Shown here in pieces: positions 53,901 through 64,000 of a DNA stretch of 64,000 nucleotides. The number at the start of each line of letters is the position of its first letter. The stretch's first letter is position 1. The DNA comes from Streptomyces asiaticus. Lineage in GTDB: Bacteria; Actinomycetota; Actinomycetes; Streptomycetales; Streptomycetaceae. The stretch spans positions 9,114,001 to 9,178,000 of the forward strand of contig NZ_JAGSHX010000006.1 of the NCBI RefSeq assembly GCF_018138715.1. The letters run 5' to 3'. Under the pieces are notes generated by a model. The model was not told the DNA's origin, searched no databases, and saw nothing but the letters and a program-made list of their open reading frames with translations. A program made the position numbers and the translations under genes.

Positions 53901-56900
53901 GCGGGGCTCCGGGACCAGGCCGCGCGCTTGCTGTCGACGGTGGGCGACGAGGCCGGTCCGGCGTCCGCGGATGTCGGTCTGTCGCTGGTCACCACGCGCG
54001 CGGCCCTCGAGCGGCGGGCGGTGGTGCTGGGCGGTGACCGTACCGCGCTCGTCAGTGGTCTGACCGCGCTGGCCGAGGGGCGCGAGGCCGCGGGTGTGGT
54101 GCGCGGGGCGGCCACTGGCTCCTCGGACCGCGTCGCCTTTGTCTTCCCTGGTCAGGGATGGCAGTGGGTGGGGATGGCGGCGGGGTTGTTGGAGTCGTCG
54201 CCGGTGTTCGCGGAGCGGTTGGGTGAGTGTGCGGCGGCGTTGGCGCCGCTCGTGGACTGGTCGCTGGTGGACGTACTCAGCGACCCCGCGGCCCTGGAGC
54301 GGGTGGATGTGGTGCAGCCCGTGTTGTGGGCGGTGATGGTGTCGTTGGCGGAGCTGTGGCGTTCGTACGGTGTCGAGCCCGCGGCCGTCATTGGTCACTC
54401 CCAGGGTGAGATCGCTGCGGGCTGTGTGGCGGGTGCGCTGTCGCTGGAGGACGGGGCGAAGGTGGTGGCCCTGCGGAGCAAGGCGTTGCGCGCGCTGTCG
54501 GGGCTCGGCGGGATGGTGTCGGTATCGCTGCCCGTGCGTGAAGTGCGGGAGCGGCTGGGCCGTTGGAGTGAGCGGTTGTCGGTGGCGGCGGTGAACGGGC
54601 CGTCGGCGGTCGTGGTCTCCGGCGACGCCGACGCGCTGGACGAGCTGCTGGCGGCGTGCGAGGCGGACGAGGTCCGGGCGCGTCGCATCCCCGTCGATTA
54701 CGCTTCCCACTGCGCTCATGTCGAGGCCATCGAGGACGAGCTTCAGCAGACCCTCGCGGAGATCACTCCACGCCCGTCGTCGGTGCCGTTCTACTCCACG
54801 GTCACGGCAGATGTGCTGGACACCCAGGAACTCGACGCCGGGTACTGGTACCGCAATCTGCGTCAGACGGTGCGCTTCGACGAGGCCGTCCGCGCCCTGC
54901 TCGCCGACGGCTTCGATACCTTCATCGAGGCCAGCGCCCACCCCGTCCTGACGATGGGCGTGGAGCAGACGGCCCAGGACCACGGCACGCACATCACCGC
55001 CGTCGGATCACTGCGCCGCGACGAAGGCGGGCTCGACAGGTTCGCCACTTCCCTCGCCGAGGCATACGTGGGTGGCGCCGCTGTCGACTGGGCGGCCATG
55101 TTCGCGGGCACGGGCGCCCGATGCGTCGACTTGCCGACGTACGCCTTCCAGCACCAGCGCTACTGGGTCGAGCCCTCAGCCGTGGCGGGCGATGTGTCCT
55201 CGGTCGGACTGACCTCCGCCGACCACCCCCTCCTCGGCGCGGCGACCGCCCTGCCCGACTCGGACGGGTGGTTGCTGACGGGCCGCCTTTCGCTCCGTAC
55301 GCATCCCTGGCTCGCCGAACACACCGTACTCGGCCGGGCCCTGCTGCCCGCGTCCGCATTCGCCGAGTTGGCGCTGCGAGCCGGTGACGCGGCCGGATGC
55401 GACCGCGTGGCGGAGCTGACGCTGGAGGCGCCTCTGGTGCTTCCCGAACGGGGGGCCGTACAGCTCCAGTTGACCGTAGGCGGGCCCGAGGAGGACGGCG
55501 GACGTCCCGTACGGGTGTACGCGCGGCCGGAAGACACTACGGACCGGCCGTGGACCCGGTACGCCTCGGGAACGCTGGTCCACAGCGAAGCCCACGGCGA
55601 GGCCCAGAGCCACGCCACTGACCTCAGCATATGGCCGCCGACCGGTGCGGAGGCCGTCGACATCGCCGACTTCTACGAGCGGTTGGCCCATACCGGCGTG
55701 GCGTACGGGCCCGTCTTCCGTGGCGTTCGCGCGGTATGGCGCCGCGGTGACGAGCTCTTCGCCGAGGTGGTGCTGCCCGAGGAAGCCCATGGCGAGGTGC
55801 CCCGGTTCGGCATCCACCCGGCTCTGCTGGACACCGCCTTGCAGCCGGGCCTGGCACCCCTCTCGGGCGATGCGGACGGCATCCGCCTGCCGTTTCTCTG
55901 GAGCGGTGTGTCGTTGCACGCGACCGGGGCGTCGACGCTCCGCGTACGGCTGACCCACAAGGGCACCGACACCCTGTCCGCAGTGGTCGCCGACCCGGCC
56001 GGAACGCCGGTGGCCACGGTGGACGCGCTGGTGGCACGGCCGGTGACGGAGGAGCAGCTCGCGGCCGCGACAGCGGAGCCCGGCGACGGCCGACCGGAAC
56101 GGGCCACCGTGGTCCGCCGCGCACTGGCCCGGACGGCGCCCGCAGCGGAGGAGGCGTCACTACGGCGGCGCCTGCGCAGAGTGGGCGACGCGGAGCGCGA
56201 GCGGATGGTGCTGCGCACGGTCCAGGACCAGGCCGCCACCGTCCTCGGCCACAGCACACCGGACGCGGTCGAGCCGGAGATCTCCTTCAAGGAACACGGT
56301 TTCGACTCCCTCACGGCGGTGGAGCTGCGGAACCGGCTGAACGCGGCCACCGGCGAGCGGCTGCCCGCCACGGTCGTCTTCGACTACCCGACCCCCCGCG
56401 CGCTCGCGGAATACCTCCGCACGGAACTGCTCGGCTCGCGGGAGAGCGACGCCCCCTCGGCACCCGCGCCCGCCACCCGGGCCGAGCCGGACGACGATCC
56501 GATCGCCATCGTCGCCATGGGGTGCCGTCTGCCCGGTGGCGTCCGATCCCCGGAAGAGCTGTGGGACCTGCTGACCGAGGACCGTGACGCGATATCCGGC
56601 TTCCCCGAAGACCGTGGCTGGGAGCTCGACGGACTCTACGACGCCGACCCCGACGTCCCCGGGAAGACCTACACGCGCCACGGTGGCTTCGTCGACGGCG
56701 CGGGCGAATTCGACGCGGCGTTCTTCGGCATCTCACCGCGTGAGGCGGTGGCGATGGACCCGCAGCACCGGCTGCTGCTGGAGACGTCCTGGGAGACCTT
56801 CGAGCGCGCGGGCATCGACCCGGCCTCCCTGCGCGGCAGCCAGACCGGTGTCTTCGTGGGCGCCGGATCACATGGCTACGGCGCGGGCCCGATCCGGCCG

Positions 56901-59900
56901 TCGAGCGGTGTCGAGGGCTATCTGCTCACCGGTAACGCCCTCAGTGTCACCTCCGGTCGGCTCGCCTATGCGTTCGGCTTCGAAGGGCCGGCCGTCGCCG
57001 TCGACACGGCGTGCTCGTCGTCGCTGGTGGCGCTGCACCTGGCCGCGCAGTCGCTGCGGCAGGGCGAGTGCTCCCTGGCCCTGGCCGGTGGCACCGCCAT
57101 CATGTCCACCCCCTGGACCTTCGTCGGCTTCAGCCGCCAGCGGGGGCTGGCCCCGGACGGGCGCTGCAAGCCCTTCTCCGCCGCCGCCGATGGCTTCGGC
57201 CCGGCGGAGGGCGTCGGTGTGCTGCTGCTGGAGCGCCTGTCGGACGCCCGCCGGAACGGACACCGTGTGCTCGCCCTCGTACGGGGCACCGCCATCAACC
57301 AGGACGGTGCGAGCAACGGCCTCACCGCGCCCAACGGCCCCTCGCAACAGCGGGTGATCCGCGCCGCGTTGGAGAACGCGCGGCTGTCGGCGGCCGAGGT
57401 GGACGCGGTCGAGGCCCATGGCACCGGCACCAAGCTGGGCGACCCCATCGAGGCACAGGCCCTGCTCGCCACGTACGGCAGGGGCCGCCCCGAAGAACGG
57501 CCGCTGCTGCTGGGCTCGTTGAAGTCGAACATCGGGCACACGCAGGCGGCGGCGGGTGTGGCCGGTGTGATCAAGATGGTGCTCGGCATGCGGCACGGCG
57601 TGCTGCCGCGCACCCTGCACCTGGATGAGCCATCGCCGCATGTGGACTGGTCCGCGGGTGGGTTGCGCCTGCTGACGGACGAAATGCCCTGGCCGGAGAC
57701 GGGACGGCCGCGCCGCGCGGCGGTCTCCTCCTTCGGGATGAGCGGAACCAACGCCCACGCCGTGCTGGAAGCGGCCCCGCTCGACGAGGTCCCCGGCCAT
57801 GGTGTCGATGACGACGCCCCGGCCGAGGGACTGCCGGAGATCACGCCATGGGTGATCTCCGGACGGTCGGACACCGCGGTCGAGGCGCAGGCGGGACGGC
57901 TGCTGACGCATGTGCGCGGGCACGGAGAGGTTTCGCCCGCCGATGTCGGGCTGTCGTTGGCGACCACACGCAGTGTCTTCGAACACCGCGCGGTGGTGCT
58001 GGCGGGGGACGGGGACGGTCTCGTCAACGGCCTGAGCGCGTTGGCCGAGGGGAACACAGCCCCCGGTGTGGTGCGCGGGATGGCGACCGCCCGGGACCAC
58101 GCGGTGTTGGTCTTCCCTGGTCAGGGGTCGCAGTGGGTGGGTATGGCTGCGGGGTTGTTGGAGTCGTCTCCGGTGTTTGCGGAGCGGTTGGGTGAGTGTG
58201 CGGCGGCGTTGGGGCCGTTTGTGGAGTGGTCGTTGGTGGATGTGCTCAGCGACCCTGCGGCCCTGGAGCGGGTTGATGTGGTGCAGCCGGTGTTGTGGGC
58301 GGTGATGGTGTCGTTGGCGGAGCTGTGGCGTTCGTATGGTGTGGAGCCCGCGGCGGTCATTGGTCACTCGCAGGGTGAGATTGCGGCGGCGTGTGTGGCG
58401 GGTGCGTTGTCGTTGGAGGACGCCGCGCGGGTGGTGGCGTTGCGGAGTAAGGCGTTGCGGGCGCTTTCGGGGCTCGGCGGGATGGTGTCGGTGTCGCTGC
58501 CGGTGGACTCGGTGCGGGAGCGGTTGGGTCGGTGGGGTGAGCGGTTGTCGGTGGCGGCGGTGAACGGGCCCTCGGCGGTCGTGGTCTCCGGCGATGCGGA
58601 TGCGTTGGAGGAGTTGCTGGCCGGGTGCGAGGGCGAGGGGGTCCGGGCGCGTCGTATCCCCGTGGACTACGCCTCACACTGCGCTCATGTTGAGGCGATC
58701 GAGGACGAGCTTCGGCAGGCCCTCGCGGGGATCGACCCTCGGCCTTCGTCGGTGCCGTTCTATTCGACGGTGACCGGCGGTGCGTTGGACACCGGGGAAC
58801 TGGACGCCGGGTATTGGTACCGCAATCTGCGCCAGACCGTGCGCTTCGACGAGACCGTGCGTGCCCTGCTGGCCGACGGCTTCCAGGTGTTCATCGAGGC
58901 CAGTGCCCACCCCGTCCTGACGATAGGTGTGGAGCAGACCGCCGAGGACCACGGCACCCGTGCCACCGCGGTCGGTTCGCTGCGTCGCGACGAAGGTGGT
59001 CTGGAGCGCTTCACGACCTCCCTGGCCGAGGCGTACGTGGGCGGCGCGTCCGTCGACTGGGCACGGCTCTTCGCGGGAACGGGCGCGAAGCGCGTCGATC
59101 TGCCGACGTATGCCTTCCAGCGCACCCACTTCTGGCTGGAGTCCGAGGCCATCGATGCCGCAGGCGATGTGGCGTCGGTGGGGCTGGAGTCGGCAGAGCA
59201 CCCGTTGCTGGGGGCCGCCGTGCCGCTGCCCGGCTCGGACGGATTCCTGCTCACCGGTCGGCTCTCGCTCCGTACCCACCCCTGGCTCGCCGACCACGCG
59301 GTGCTGGGCCGGGCCATCCTGCCCGGTACGGCGTTTGTCGAGCTGGCGTCGAGGGCCGGTGACGCGGTCGGTTGTGACCGGCTCGAGGAGCTGACGCTGG
59401 AGGCGCCCCTGGTGCTGCCCGACGAGGGGGCGGTCCAGGTGCAGCTGGTCGTGGGCGGCCCCCGGCAGGACGGGCAGCGCGAGTTCAGCGTGCATGCCCG
59501 CCGTGACGACGCCCCGAACGCCCCGTGGACGTGCCACGCGAAGGGCGTGCTGGCCCTGAACTCCTCGGCCGTCGACGGGACGACGGGTCCGGCGGATCTG
59601 AAGGCATGGCCACCGGCGGGCGCGGAAGCGGTCGAGACCGCGGGCTTCTACGAGGACGTGGCGGCCACCGGACTGGCGTACGGACCGGTGTTCCGAGGGC
59701 TGCGCGCCGTCTGGCGCAAGGGCGACGAGGTCTTCGCCGAGGTGGCACTCGCCGAGGAATCGCGCGCCGACGCGGCCCGGTTCGGGCTGCATCCCGCGCT
59801 GCTCGACACGGCGCTGCACGCGTGGCTGGTGTGCGCCGCCTCGCGTCCGGAGAAGGACGGGATCCGGCTGCCGTTCGTGTGGCGTGGTGTGTCGTTGCAC

Positions 59901-62900
59901 GCCACCGGCGCGAGCTCCCTGCGGGTACGGCTGGCCCCTGCGGGCACCGATGGGATGTCCGTCCTGGTGGCCGACGCCGCCGGTACGCCGGTGGCGACGG
60001 CGGAGGCGCTGGTCACCCGGCCGGTCTCGGAGGCACAGCTCGTGTCGTCCACCGACGGTGGCGAGTCGCTGTACCGAGTGGAGTGGATCGCGGGGCCCAC
60101 AACCGCCTCGGTTCCCGCCACCGACCGGTGCGCCGTGGCCGGACCGGACCCCTTCGGCCTGTCCAGGGCGTTGAAGGTGGCCGATGGGTCGGTGGAGGAA
60201 CACGCCGACCTGGCCGCTCTCGCGGCACATGTACGATCGGGCGCTCCCATGCCGGACCTGGTGTTCGTGACCGTGCCCTCCACCTCCGGCGAGGACGTCG
60301 TCCCGGCGGCACACGCCGTGGCCCGCCGGACCCTGGACATGGTGCGGTCGTGGCTGGCGGAGGACGGGTTCGCCGCGGCCCGGCTGGTGTTCATCACCCG
60401 GGGCGCGCTGGCCACCGAGGACGGTGAGGACCCGCGCGACCTGGCCGCGGCCCCGGTCTGGGGGCTGGTGCGATCTGCGCAGGCCGAGCATCCCGACCGT
60501 TTCGTCCTGCTGGACGTGGACGGTGCCGAGTCATCGTTCACCGTGGTGCACCAGGCGGTGTCCACCGGGGAGCCGCAGCTCGCGGTGCGCGGTGCCGAGG
60601 TGCTGGTGCCACGTCTGGCCCCCGGCGTCGCGAAGGGTGTGCTGACGCCACCGGATGGCACGGCGGCGTGGCGGTTGGAGCCGTCCGGGGCGGGCACGCT
60701 GGAGGGACTGACGCCGGCCACGGCCACGGACGCCACCCGCGAACTCGGTGCGCACGAGGTGCGGGTCGCCGTGCGCGCCACGGGCCTGAACTTCCGCGAT
60801 GTCCTCATCTCCCTGGACATGTATCCGGACGAGGCCGTGATGGGCGGCGAGGGCGCCGGTGTGGTCGTGGCCACCGGCCCCGGTGTGACGTCCCTCGCCG
60901 TCGGCGACCGGGTGATGGGGCTGTGGTCCGGTGGTTTCGGACCGCTGGCCGTCGTGGACCACCGCACCCTGGTGCGGATCCCGGACGGCTGGTCCTTCAC
61001 CGAGGCCGCGTCCGTTCCCGTGGTGTTCGTGACGGCCTTGTACGCGCTGCGGGAGTTGGCGGGCCTGCGGCGCGGTGAGTCGCTCCTGGTCCATTCCGCC
61101 GCCGGTGGTGTGGGAATGGCGGCGGTGCGGCTGGCGCGGGCCTGGGGCGTCGAGGTGTTCGCGACCGCGAGCGAGACCAAGTGGGACGTCCTGCGCGGCC
61201 TCGGGCTGGACGAGGCGCGTATCGCGTCGTCGCGCACGCTGGAGTTCGAGGAGCGGTTCAGGGACTCCTCGTCCGGTCGCGGTGTGGACGTGGTCCTGGA
61301 CTCCCTGTCCGGTGAGTTCGTGGACGCGTCGCTGCGGCTGCTCGGCGAGGGCGGGCGGTTCATCGAGATGGGCAAGACGGATGTGCGGTCCGCCGACGCG
61401 GTGGCCGCGGCCCATCCGGGCGTGCTGTACCGGGCGTTCGACCTGGGGGAGGCGGGCCCCGAGCGCATCGGGGAGATGCTCGCCGAGATCGTGGATCTCT
61501 TCGAGCGTGGTGTGCTGGAGCCGCTGCCCGCACGGGTGTGGGATGTGCGCAGGGCTCCCGAGGCGTTCCGGTTCATGAGCCAGGCGCGCCATGTGGGCAA
61601 GCTGGTGCTGAGCGTTCCGGCCGCACCGGACCCGGAGGGGACCGTACTGATCACCGGCGCCGGTGGCGTCCTGGGCGGACTGATCGCCCGGCATCTGGTG
61701 GCGGAGCGCGGCATGCGCCGGCTGCTGCTGGTCAGCCGCCGTGGCCGCGCGGCCGAGAGTATGGCGACGCTCGAGGCGGAGCTGACGGCCCTGGGAGCCT
61801 CGGTCACCGTCGCCGCCTGCGATGTCGCCGACCGTGACGCGCTGGCCGACCTGCTGGCGGACCTCCCCGACGGACACGGCCTGACCGGTGTGGTCCACGC
61901 CGCGGGCATCCTGGACGACGGAACGGTGGCCTCGCTGACACCGGAGCGGCTCGACGCGGTGTTGCGCGCCAAGGTGGACGGGGCATGGCATCTGCACGAG
62001 CTGACGCGCCGTTTCGATATGGCCATGTTCACCCTGTTCTCGTCGACCGCCGGGGTCCTGGGGTCCGCGGGCCAGGCCAACTACGCCGCCGCCAACACGT
62101 TCCTTGACGGACTGGCCCAGCGGCGCCGGGCGATGGGCCTGCCCGGAGTGTCGCTCGCCTGGGGCCTGTGGGCCGAGCGCACCGGAATGACCGGACACCT
62201 CGGCCAGGCGGACCTCTCGCGGATGACACGGGCCGGGCTGGTGCCGTTCCCCTCCGAGGAGGGGCTGCGGCTGTTCGACGCGGCCGGCCGGCTGGCCGAG
62301 GGCCTGGTGGTGCCCGCCCGGCTCGACCTCGGCCACCTGGCGGCCGCCGCCGACACCACGCCCGTACCCCCGTTGCTCAACGGACTCGTACGACGGCCCA
62401 TCACACCCCGGCGCGCCTCGGCCCAGGAAGACCCCGGAACCCAGGAGGCCCCGCTGGCGCGGCGGCTGGCCGGGCTCGGTCAGGGGGAGCGGCAGCGGAC
62501 GCTGCTGCGTCTGGTCCAGGAACACGCCGCCACGGTCCTCGGCCATGGGACGGCAGCCGCGGTGGTCACCGATCGCGGCTTCCTGGAGCTCGGCTTCGAC
62601 TCGCTCACCGCGGTCGAGCTGCGCAACCGGCTGAACGCGGCCACCGGGCTGCGGCTGCCCGCCACCCTCATCTTCGACTACTCGACCCCCGCCGCGCTGG
62701 CCGGACACCTGGGGGAGGAGATCGCCCCCGCGGCGGCGGACGACCCGTCGGACGTGGCCGCCGAACTCGACCGGCTGGAAGCCGCGTTGCTCGGCACCGA
62801 CACGGCAACCGACGACGCGACTCGCGCGATGGTGGCCGACCGGCTGAAGCGCCTGCTGCCCCAATGGGACGGGGACCGTGGCGGCCCGCCGCCGGACGGC

Positions 62901-64000
62901 CCGGCCGGTGGCCCCGCCGCGGCCCGCGAGCCGATCGCGATCGTCGGGATGAGCTGCCGCTTCCCCGGCGGGGTGCGCTCGCCCGAGGAGTTCTGGCGGC
63001 TGCTGAACGGGGCCGAGGACGCCATCACACCGTTCCCCGACGACCGCGGCTGGGACCTCGGCTCGCTCTACGACGCGGACCCCGACCGGCCCGGCACCTC
63101 CTACGCGCGCGAGGGCGGATTCCTGCACGACGTCGGCGACTTCGATGCCGACTTCTTCGGGATCTCACCACGTGAGGCGCTGGCGATGGACCCGCAGCAG
63201 CGGCTGCTGCTGGAGACCTCGTGGGAGGCCGTCGAACGGGCGGGCCTCGACCCGGCCTCGCTCAGGGGCAGCCGGTCCGGAGTGTTCGTCGGCGCGGTGG
63301 CCCCCGACTACGGGCCGCGGGTGCACGAGGCCACCGACGGTGTCGAGGGCCATCTGGTGACCGGCAGCGCCATCAGCGTCGTGTCCGGGCGGGTGGCCTA
63401 CACCCTGGGCCTGGAGGGCCCGGCCGTGACGGTGGACACCGCGTGTTCCTCGTCGCTGGTCGCCCTGCACCTGGCCGTACAGGCGCTGCGCCAGGGGGAG
63501 TGCTCCTTCGCGCTGGCCGGTGGCGTCACCGTCATGGCCACGCCCGGCACGTTCATCGGCTTCAGCCGGCAGCGCGGACTGGCGGCGGACGGGCGGTGCA
63601 AGCCGTTCTCGGCGGCGGCTGACGGGTTCGGGCCCGCCGAGGGCGTGGGCATGCTGTTCCTGGAGCGGCTCTCCGACGCGCAGCGCAACGGCCACCCCGT
63701 GCTGGCGGTTGTCCGGGGTACGGCGACCAACCAGGACGGTGCGAGCAGTGCGTTGTCCGCTCCCAACGGCCCGTCGCAGCAGCGGGTGATCCGCCAGGCG
63801 CTGGCCAATGCCGGGCTCACGGCCGGGCAGGTCGACGCCGTCGAGGCACACGGCACGGGAACGAAGCTGGGCGATCCGATCGAGGCACAGGCGCTGCTGG
63901 CCACCTACGGCCGTGAGCGCGCCACGGACCACCCGCTGCTGCTGGGATCGGTCAAGTCGAACATCGGACATACGCAGGCGGCCGCCGGTGTGGCCGGTGT
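44949..64000 (+). CDS. Type I modular polyketide synthase: loading module plus at least four extension modules (3' end outside window)
   Basis: One uninterrupted frame of 6,350 codons, still open at the right edge. Order: KS-Q/AT/ACP (loading); KS-AT-KR-ACP; KS-AT-DH-ACP; KS-AT-DH-ER-KR-ACP; KS (partial). The loading KS has Gln185 in place of the active cysteine (LDAGQASS); the others keep it in TACSSS (C1213, C2703, C4022, C6166). AT motifs predict methylmalonyl, malonyl, methylmalonyl and methylmalonyl in order. ACP serines are S981, S2470, S3787 and S5885. The start ATG has AGGGAG 8 bases upstream. The N-terminus ([20 protein letters not shown]) lacks an obvious docking coiled coil, as expected for the first protein of an assembly line. 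It lies just behind the fumaryl/C5N genes, which should decorate its product. Confidence 0.95.
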   Translation, partial: MKSSDGTSPSTTDAPIAVVGLSCRLPGAPDPATFRQLLRDGADAITEAPEGRWDADTGAPRRAGVTDTPRRGGFLDRARIDHFDAAFFGISPREAAAMDPQQRLTLELTWEALEDAGIVPDRLRDSRTGVYIGVIADDYATLIRRGGPEAIDRHSFTGLHRGIIANRVSYHLGLRGPSLTLDAGQASSLAAIHLACESIRRGETSIAIAGGVHLNLAPESGISAARFGGLSPDGVTYAFDARANGFVRGEGGGAVVLKPLADALADGDPVYCVIRGSALNNDGGGDHLTTPHQEAQEDLLRRAYRQAGVDPARVQYVELHGTGTKVGDPIEAAALGAVLGAPRRPNDAPLLVGSAKTNVGHLEGAAGVVGFIKTALGLKYGELFPSLNFRTPNPDIPLDRLKLRVQTTSEAWLADAAGTREALTAGVSSFGVGGTNCHVVLSGAPELAVARDVAGAERKDAPARIPWVVSGRSEAALRAQAGRLASYVGERAELSAGDVGFSLATTRSAFEHRAVVLGSDRGALTEGLGAVAEGRDAAGVVRGVVVGGDGRAVLVFPGQGSQWVGMAAGLLESSPVFAERLGECAAALGPFVEWSLVDVLSDPAALERVDVVQPVLWAVMVSLAELWRSYGVEPAAVIGHSQGEIAAACVAGALSLEDAARVVALRSKALRALSGLGGMASVSLPVDSVRERLGRWGERLSVAAVNGPSAVVVSGDGDALDELLAVCEAEGVRARRVPVDYASHCAHVEAIEGELRQALAGISPRSSSVPFYSTVTGGVLDTAALDAGYWYRNLRQTVRFEEAVRALLADGFQVFIEASAHPVLTVGVEQTAEQHGSDVAAIGSLRRDEGGLDRFLTSVAEAYVGGASVDWTGMFAGTGARRVELPTYAFQRKRYWLDVQALPQPSALTEAAATDLDDGAGHTSATDAASLLRARLAPLDDAQRGELLADLVRDQVATALGYEGPEAVDLGRTFKELGFDSLGAVDFRNRLNTTTGLRLSTALLFDHPTPRALVRHLRDRLLGDDGREETASAPAGVAPDEPIAIVGMSCRYPGGVRSPEELWQLIASGGDAIGGFPADRGWDLSGLYDTDPGRAGTTYTREGGFLYDAGDFDASFFGISPREALAMDPQQRLLLETSWEVFERAGIDPAGRDRSRTGVFVGAMSQDYGPRMHDASDELQGYLLTGNTVSAASGRISYTMGFEGPAMTVDTACSSSLVALHLAVQSLRQGECALALAGGVTVMPTPGLFVEFSRQQGLAPDGRCKPFASAADGTGWAEGAGMLLLERLSDARRNGHQVLAVVRGSAINQDGASNGLTAPNGPSQQRVIRAALANAGLSPADVDAVEAHGTGTALGDPIEAEALLATYGRERSAEDRPLWLGSVKSNIGHTQAAAGVAGVMKMVLAMRHGVLPKSLHVDEPSPHVDWSAGAVELLTDAVEWPQTGRSWRAGVSSFGISGTNAHVIVEQAPAEAGVAQPVDEGREAPASVPWVVSAKSEGALRAQAERLLSAVRGELGAEASVVDVASALVTTRSMFEHRAVVLAGDREGFAAGLEALVDGVPAAGVVRGSVVPGKLAVLFSGQGSQRVGMGQGLYEAFPVFADAFDEVCGQFDGVLERPLREVVGGGANGLDETAYTQCGLFAVEVALFRLVESWGVRPDFVAGHSIGELVAAHVAGVLSLADACVLVAARGRLMQGLPSGGVMVSVQAAEADVLPLLAGREAEVSVAAVNGPRSTVISGVEAAVAEVAGLLEAGGVKTKRLRVSHAFHSPLMEPMLAEFRRVAEGLSYAPPRIPVVSNVTGLVADAEALCSAEYWVRHVREAVRFADGVRSLAGAGVTTCLELGPDGVLSGMGQECAPDAAFASVLRAGRDEIPSLQEALAEIYVRGRQVDWSALLAPARPRRVELPTYAFQRERFWLEPVRSGTAPALSQVAGGWRYQVSWVPVADVVGAALTGTWLVAVPAGLAGDEWVAECVAALAGRGALPVVVELGQDDADRAVMADRLRRAMEGAEVSDASGVVSLLALAEGRHGEYGSVPLGLALTLSLLQGVGDAGVGGRVWCVTRGAVAVGGSESPSGVEQAAVWGLGRVAGLEAPERWGGLLDLPEVWDTRVADRLVGVVSGRADETEVAVWSSGVFGRRVVRAVEGAHGVGGWVPSGTVLVTGGTGALGAHVARWLARAGAEHLLLVSRRGPEAEGADELCAELRETGVRVTVVACDAGDRDALAGVLAGVPEEFPLTAVVHTAGVLDDGVLDGLSVERFEGVLRAKSEAAWHLHELTRELDLAAFVLFSSFSGTVGAAGQANYAAANAMLDALAEWRRGAGLPATSVAWGPWAAHGMAEAVADRWRRHGLPAMDPESAVATLEQSVNHPAAAALIVADVEWDTLAGTMADTRSRRLLHDLMAYGSPDTPNEVTTTEGSLRRRLAGLGTAEQDRILLEFVRSHVAAVLGHRRPGAIDADRAFKELGFDSLAAVTLRNRLNAATGLSLPSTLLFDHPTVTALVKLLRTEALGLRNGADAALPVAVAAADEPIAIVAMSCRFPGEVRTPEDLWQLLIAGREVLTEFPADRGWDLDTLYGPDPDERGKSYVREGGFLEGAGDFDPKFFGISPREAVAMDPQQRLLLETSWEAFERAGIDPTLLRGSRTGVFVGSNGQDYATSLRQAAAEHIEGHLVTSSAASVVSGRISYTFGFEGPAVTVDTACSSSLVALHLAAQSLRQGECSLALAGGVTVMSTPELFVEFSRQRGLAADGRCKAFAAAADGTGWGEGVGLLLLERVSDARRNGHQVLAVVRGSAVNQDGASNGLTAPSGPSQQRVIRAALANARLSATDVDTVEAHGTGTTLGDPIEAQALLATYGQERPGERPLWLGSIKSNIGHTQAAAGVAGVIKSVLAMRHGLLPQTLHIDEPSPHVDWSTGAVELLTAPTPWPETGRPRRAGVSSFGVSGTNAHVILEQGPMVSDAATDATSEPSSVVPWVVSARSDAGLRDQAARLLSTVGDEAGPASADVGLSLVTTRAALERRAVVLGGDRTALVSGLTALAEGREAAGVVRGAATGSSDRVAFVFPGQGWQWVGMAAGLLESSPVFAERLGECAAALAPLVDWSLVDVLSDPAALERVDVVQPVLWAVMVSLAELWRSYGVEPAAVIGHSQGEIAAGCVAGALSLEDGAKVVALRSKALRALSGLGGMVSVSLPVREVRERLGRWSERLSVAAVNGPSAVVVSGDADALDELLAACEADEVRARRIPVDYASHCAHVEAIEDELQQTLAEITPRPSSVPFYSTVTADVLDTQELDAGYWYRNLRQTVRFDEAVRALLADGFDTFIEASAHPVLTMGVEQTAQDHGTHITAVGSLRRDEGGLDRFATSLAEAYVGGAAVDWAAMFAGTGARCVDLPTYAFQHQRYWVEPSAVAGDVSSVGLTSADHPLLGAATALPDSDGWLLTGRLSLRTHPWLAEHTVLGRALLPASAFAELALRAGDAAGCDRVAELTLEAPLVLPERGAVQLQLTVGGPEEDGGRPVRVYARPEDTTDRPWTRYASGTLVHSEAHGEAQSHATDLSIWPPTGAEAVDIADFYERLAHTGVAYGPVFRGVRAVWRRGDELFAEVVLPEEAHGEVPRFGIHPALLDTALQPGLAPLSGDADGIRLPFLWSGVSLHATGASTLRVRLTHKGTDTLSAVVADPAGTPVATVDALVARPVTEEQLAAATAEPGDGRPERATVVRRALARTAPAAEEASLRRRLRRVGDAERERMVLRTVQDQAATVLGHSTPDAVEPEISFKEHGFDSLTAVELRNRLNAATGERLPATVVFDYPTPRALAEYLRTELLGSRESDAPSAPAPATRAEPDDDPIAIVAMGCRLPGGVRSPEELWDLLTEDRDAISGFPEDRGWELDGLYDADPDVPGKTYTRHGGFVDGAGEFDAAFFGISPREAVAMDPQHRLLLETSWETFERAGIDPASLRGSQTGVFVGAGSHGYGAGPIRPSSGVEGYLLTGNALSVTSGRLAYAFGFEGPAVAVDTACSSSLVALHLAAQSLRQGECSLALAGGTAIMSTPWTFVGFSRQRGLAPDGRCKPFSAAADGFGPAEGVGVLLLERLSDARRNGHRVLALVRGTAINQDGASNGLTAPNGPSQQRVIRAALENARLSAAEVDAVEAHGTGTKLGDPIEAQALLATYGRGRPEERPLLLGSLKSNIGHTQAAAGVAGVIKMVLGMRHGVLPRTLHLDEPSPHVDWSAGGLRLLTDEMPWPETGRPRRAAVSSFGMSGTNAHAVLEAAPLDEVPGHGVDDDAPAEGLPEITPWVISGRSDTAVEAQAGRLLTHVRGHGEVSPADVGLSLATTRSVFEHRAVVLAGDGDGLVNGLSALAEGNTAPGVVRGMATARDHAVLVFPGQGSQWVGMAAGLLESSPVFAERLGECAAALGPFVEWSLVDVLSDPAALERVDVVQPVLWAVMVSLAELWRSYGVEPAAVIGHSQGEIAAACVAGALSLEDAARVVALRSKALRALSGLGGMVSVSLPVDSVRERLGRWGERLSVAAVNGPSAVVVSGDADALEELLAGCEGEGVRARRIPVDYASHCAHVEAIEDELRQALAGIDPRPSSVPFYSTVTGGALDTGELDAGYWYRNLRQTVRFDETVRALLADGFQVFIEASAHPVLTIGVEQTAEDHGTRATAVGSLRRDEGGLERFTTSLAEAYVGGASVDWARLFAGTGAKRVDLPTYAFQRTHFWLESEAIDAAGDVASVGLESAEHPLLGAAVPLPGSDGFLLTGRLSLRTHPWLADHAVLGRAILPGTAFVELASRAGDAVGCDRLEELTLEAPLVLPDEGAVQVQLVVGGPRQDGQREFSVHARRDDAPNAPWTCHAKGVLALNSSAVDGTTGPADLKAWPPAGAEAVETAGFYEDVAATGLAYGPVFRGLRAVWRKGDEVFAEVALAEESRADAARFGLHPALLDTALHAWLVCAASRPEKDGIRLPFVWRGVSLHATGASSLRVRLAPAGTDGMSVLVADAAGTPVATAEALVTRPVSEAQLVSSTDGGESLYRVEWIAGPTTASVPATDRCAVAGPDPFGLSRALKVADGSVEEHADLAALAAHVRSGAPMPDLVFVTVPSTSGEDVVPAAHAVARRTLDMVRSWLAEDGFAAARLVFITRGALATEDGEDPRDLAAAPVWGLVRSAQAEHPDRFVLLDVDGAESSFTVVHQAVSTGEPQLAVRGAEVLVPRLAPGVAKGVLTPPDGTAAWRLEPSGAGTLEGLTPATATDATRELGAHEVRVAVRATGLNFRDVLISLDMYPDEAVMGGEGAGVVVATGPGVTSLAVGDRVMGLWSGGFGPLAVVDHRTLVRIPDGWSFTEAASVPVVFVTALYALRELAGLRRGESLLVHSAAGGVGMAAVRLARAWGVEVFATASETKWDVLRGLGLDEARIASSRTLEFEERFRDSSSGRGVDVVLDSLSGEFVDASLRLLGEGGRFIEMGKTDVRSADAVAAAHPGVLYRAFDLGEAGPERIGEMLAEIVDLFERGVLEPLPARVWDVRRAPEAFRFMSQARHVGKLVLSVPAAPDPEGTVLITGAGGVLGGLIARHLVAERGMRRLLLVSRRGRAAESMATLEAELTALGASVTVAACDVADRDALADLLADLPDGHGLTGVVHAAGILDDGTVASLTPERLDAVLRAKVDGAWHLHELTRRFDMAMFTLFSSTAGVLGSAGQANYAAANTFLDGLAQRRRAMGLPGVSLAWGLWAERTGMTGHLGQADLSRMTRAGLVPFPSEEGLRLFDAAGRLAEGLVVPARLDLGHLAAAADTTPVPPLLNGLVRRPITPRRASAQEDPGTQEAPLARRLAGLGQGERQRTLLRLVQEHAATVLGHGTAAAVVTDRGFLELGFDSLTAVELRNRLNAATGLRLPATLIFDYSTPAALAGHLGEEIAPAAADDPSDVAAELDRLEAALLGTDTATDDATRAMVADRLKRLLPQWDGDRGGPPPDGPAGGPAAAREPIAIVGMSCRFPGGVRSPEEFWRLLNGAEDAITPFPDDRGWDLGSLYDADPDRPGTSYAREGGFLHDVGDFDADFFGISPREALAMDPQQRLLLETSWEAVERAGLDPASLRGSRSGVFVGAVAPDYGPRVHEATDGVEGHLVTGSAISVVSGRVAYTLGLEGPAVTVDTACSSSLVALHLAVQALRQGECSFALAGGVTVMATPGTFIGFSRQRGLAADGRCKPFSAAADGFGPAEGVGMLFLERLSDAQRNGHPVLAVVRGTATNQDGASSALSAPNGPSQQRVIRQALANAGLTAGQVDAVEAHGTGTKLGDPIEAQALLATYGRERATDHPLLLGSVKSNIGHTQAAAGVAG
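44985..48000 (+). other. PKS loading module: KS-Q, AT (methylmalonyl), ACP
   Basis: KS-Q at about 44985-46270 has Cys replaced by Gln185, while the KS histidines ([16 protein letters not shown]) remain. Such domains decarboxylate the loaded extender. AT at 46600-47500 has GHSQGE and YASH, the methylmalonyl signature. ACP serine S981 lies in LGFDSLG. The predicted starter is propionyl. Confidence 0.9.
46602..46866 (+). repeat. AT segment nearly identical to 58101-58365 (copy 1)
   Basis: 265 bases in the loading AT match the module-3 AT with a single difference (46670 G versus 58169 T). Identity continues in patches on the 3' side, for example 46873-46921. The offset is 11,499 bases. Confidence 0.9.
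48060..52480 (+). other. PKS module 1: KS-AT(malonyl)-KR-ACP
   Basis: KS 48063-49350 (C1213). AT 49660-50570 has GHSIGE and HAFH, predicting malonyl-CoA. The KR catalytic part (51415-51990) has [14 protein letters not shown] and NYAAAN, so it should be active. The LDD triad at L2248-D2250 marks a B-type ketoreductase. ACP S2470. It leaves a beta-hydroxyl. Confidence 0.9.
52530..56420 (+). other. PKS module 2: KS-AT(methylmalonyl)-DH-ACP, no ketoreductase
   Basis: KS 52536-53810 (C2703). AT 54132-55050 has GHSQGE and YASH (methylmalonyl) and an odd Trp in [10 protein letters not shown] 55200-56060 keeps the catalytic pair: H3458 in [10 protein letters not shown] and D3628 in [10 protein letters not shown]. 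Only about 120 bases separate the DH from the ACP (S3787), so there is no room for a KR. The beta-keto group should persist unless reduced in trans. Confidence 0.88.
56490..62715 (+). other. PKS module 3: KS-AT(methylmalonyl)-DH-ER-KR-ACP
   Basis: KS 56496-57770 (C4022). AT 58098-58990 has GHSQGE and YASH. DH 59175-60050 has H4783 ([10 protein letters not shown]) and D4953. ER 60680-61610 has the NADPH motif [12 protein letters not shown] and [13 protein letters not shown] 61630-62200 has [12 protein letters not shown] (5655-5657), SSTAG and NYAAAN. ACP S5885. Full reduction to a methylene is predicted. Confidence 0.9.
58101..58365 (+). repeat. AT segment nearly identical to 46602-46866 (copy 2)
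   Basis: The module-3 partner of the loading-AT segment. Both use GGT, GTG, TTG and TGT codons more freely than the flanking KS and ACP regions. The AT of module 2 (54132-55050) is related but more diverged. Confidence 0.9.
62930..64000 (+). other. PKS module 4: KS (partial, cut by window edge)
   Basis: An intact KS up to the edge ([16 protein letters not shown] start, C6166 in DTACSSS, EAHGTGT and [12 protein letters not shown] histidines). An atypical helical linker precedes it. Later domains are outside the window. Confidence 0.9.

Noticed and set aside
56060..56190. Frameshift hiding a KR domain in PKS module 2
   Set aside because: The reading frame is continuous, and only about 120 bases lie between DH and ACP, too short for any KR in any frame.

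Overview
The window is high-GC actinobacterial DNA and looks like an accessory stretch of a Streptomyces chromosome. The evidence is strong G/C bias at third codon positions, many GTG starts, GGAGG-type ribosome sites, dense LacI/TetR/Rrf2/PucR regulators, secreted polysaccharide esterases, and a giant type I modular polyketide synthase (PKS) gene.

Layout. 1-4.2 kb: secreted GH51 arabinofuranosidase (cut by the left edge), a LacI-type regulator and a divergent Gfo/Idh/MocA dehydrogenase. Two identical 12-bp sites face the last two genes. 4.3-6.1 kb: a two-gene membrane complex (DUF318 permease plus TIGR03943 protein) with a His-rich repeat loop. 6.2-10.6 kb: alpha/beta hydrolase, sugar-acid dehydratase of the L-arabinonate type, a broken SDR gene and an intact SDR. 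10.6-16.2 kb: multi-sensor SpoIIE-type phosphatase, acyl-CoA-dehydrogenase-like flavoprotein with an Rrf2 regulator and an AT-rich palindrome, TetR regulator. 16.3-25.6 kb: CocE/NonD hydrolase, D-2-hydroxyacid dehydrogenase, MFS transporter, HAD hydrolase, amine-oxidase-like flavoprotein, PucR regulator, methyltransferase. 25.7-32.3 kb: a second PucR regulator divergent from a likely operon for guanidino/amine catabolism (ureohydrolase, NCS1 permease, cyclase-family hydrolase, NTF2-like protein, aldehyde dehydrogenase). 32.4-35.9 kb: GNAT, two secreted esterases behind a perfect CebR-type box, and a methyltransferase. 35.9-37.7 kb: a sigma-like/zinc-finger/transmembrane/ricin-lectin fusion protein.

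37.9-64.0 kb (continuing past the right edge) is a polyketide biosynthetic gene cluster. Five accessory genes match, by family and as a set, the five enzymes known to make and attach the fumaryl-C5N (2-amino-3-hydroxycyclopentenone) side chain of bafilomycin B1: acyl-CoA ligase, amide synthetase, cyclising 5-aminolevulinate synthase, acyltransferase-like fumaryl transferase, and PaaK-like fumarate adenylyltransferase. They sit directly in front of a PKS open reading frame of more than 6,350 codons. That frame encodes a KS-Q loading module (methylmalonyl AT, so a propionyl starter), KS-AT(malonyl)-KR-ACP, KS-AT(methylmalonyl)-DH-ACP with no KR, KS-AT(methylmalonyl)-DH-ER-KR-ACP, and the start of a further KS.

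The starter and early modules do not match what I recall of bafilomycin, so the cluster may make an undescribed relative or a different scaffold carrying the same fumaryl-C5N group. That is inference; the rest of the PKS lies outside the window. No tRNA, rRNA, CRISPR array, insertion sequence or replication origin was recognised.
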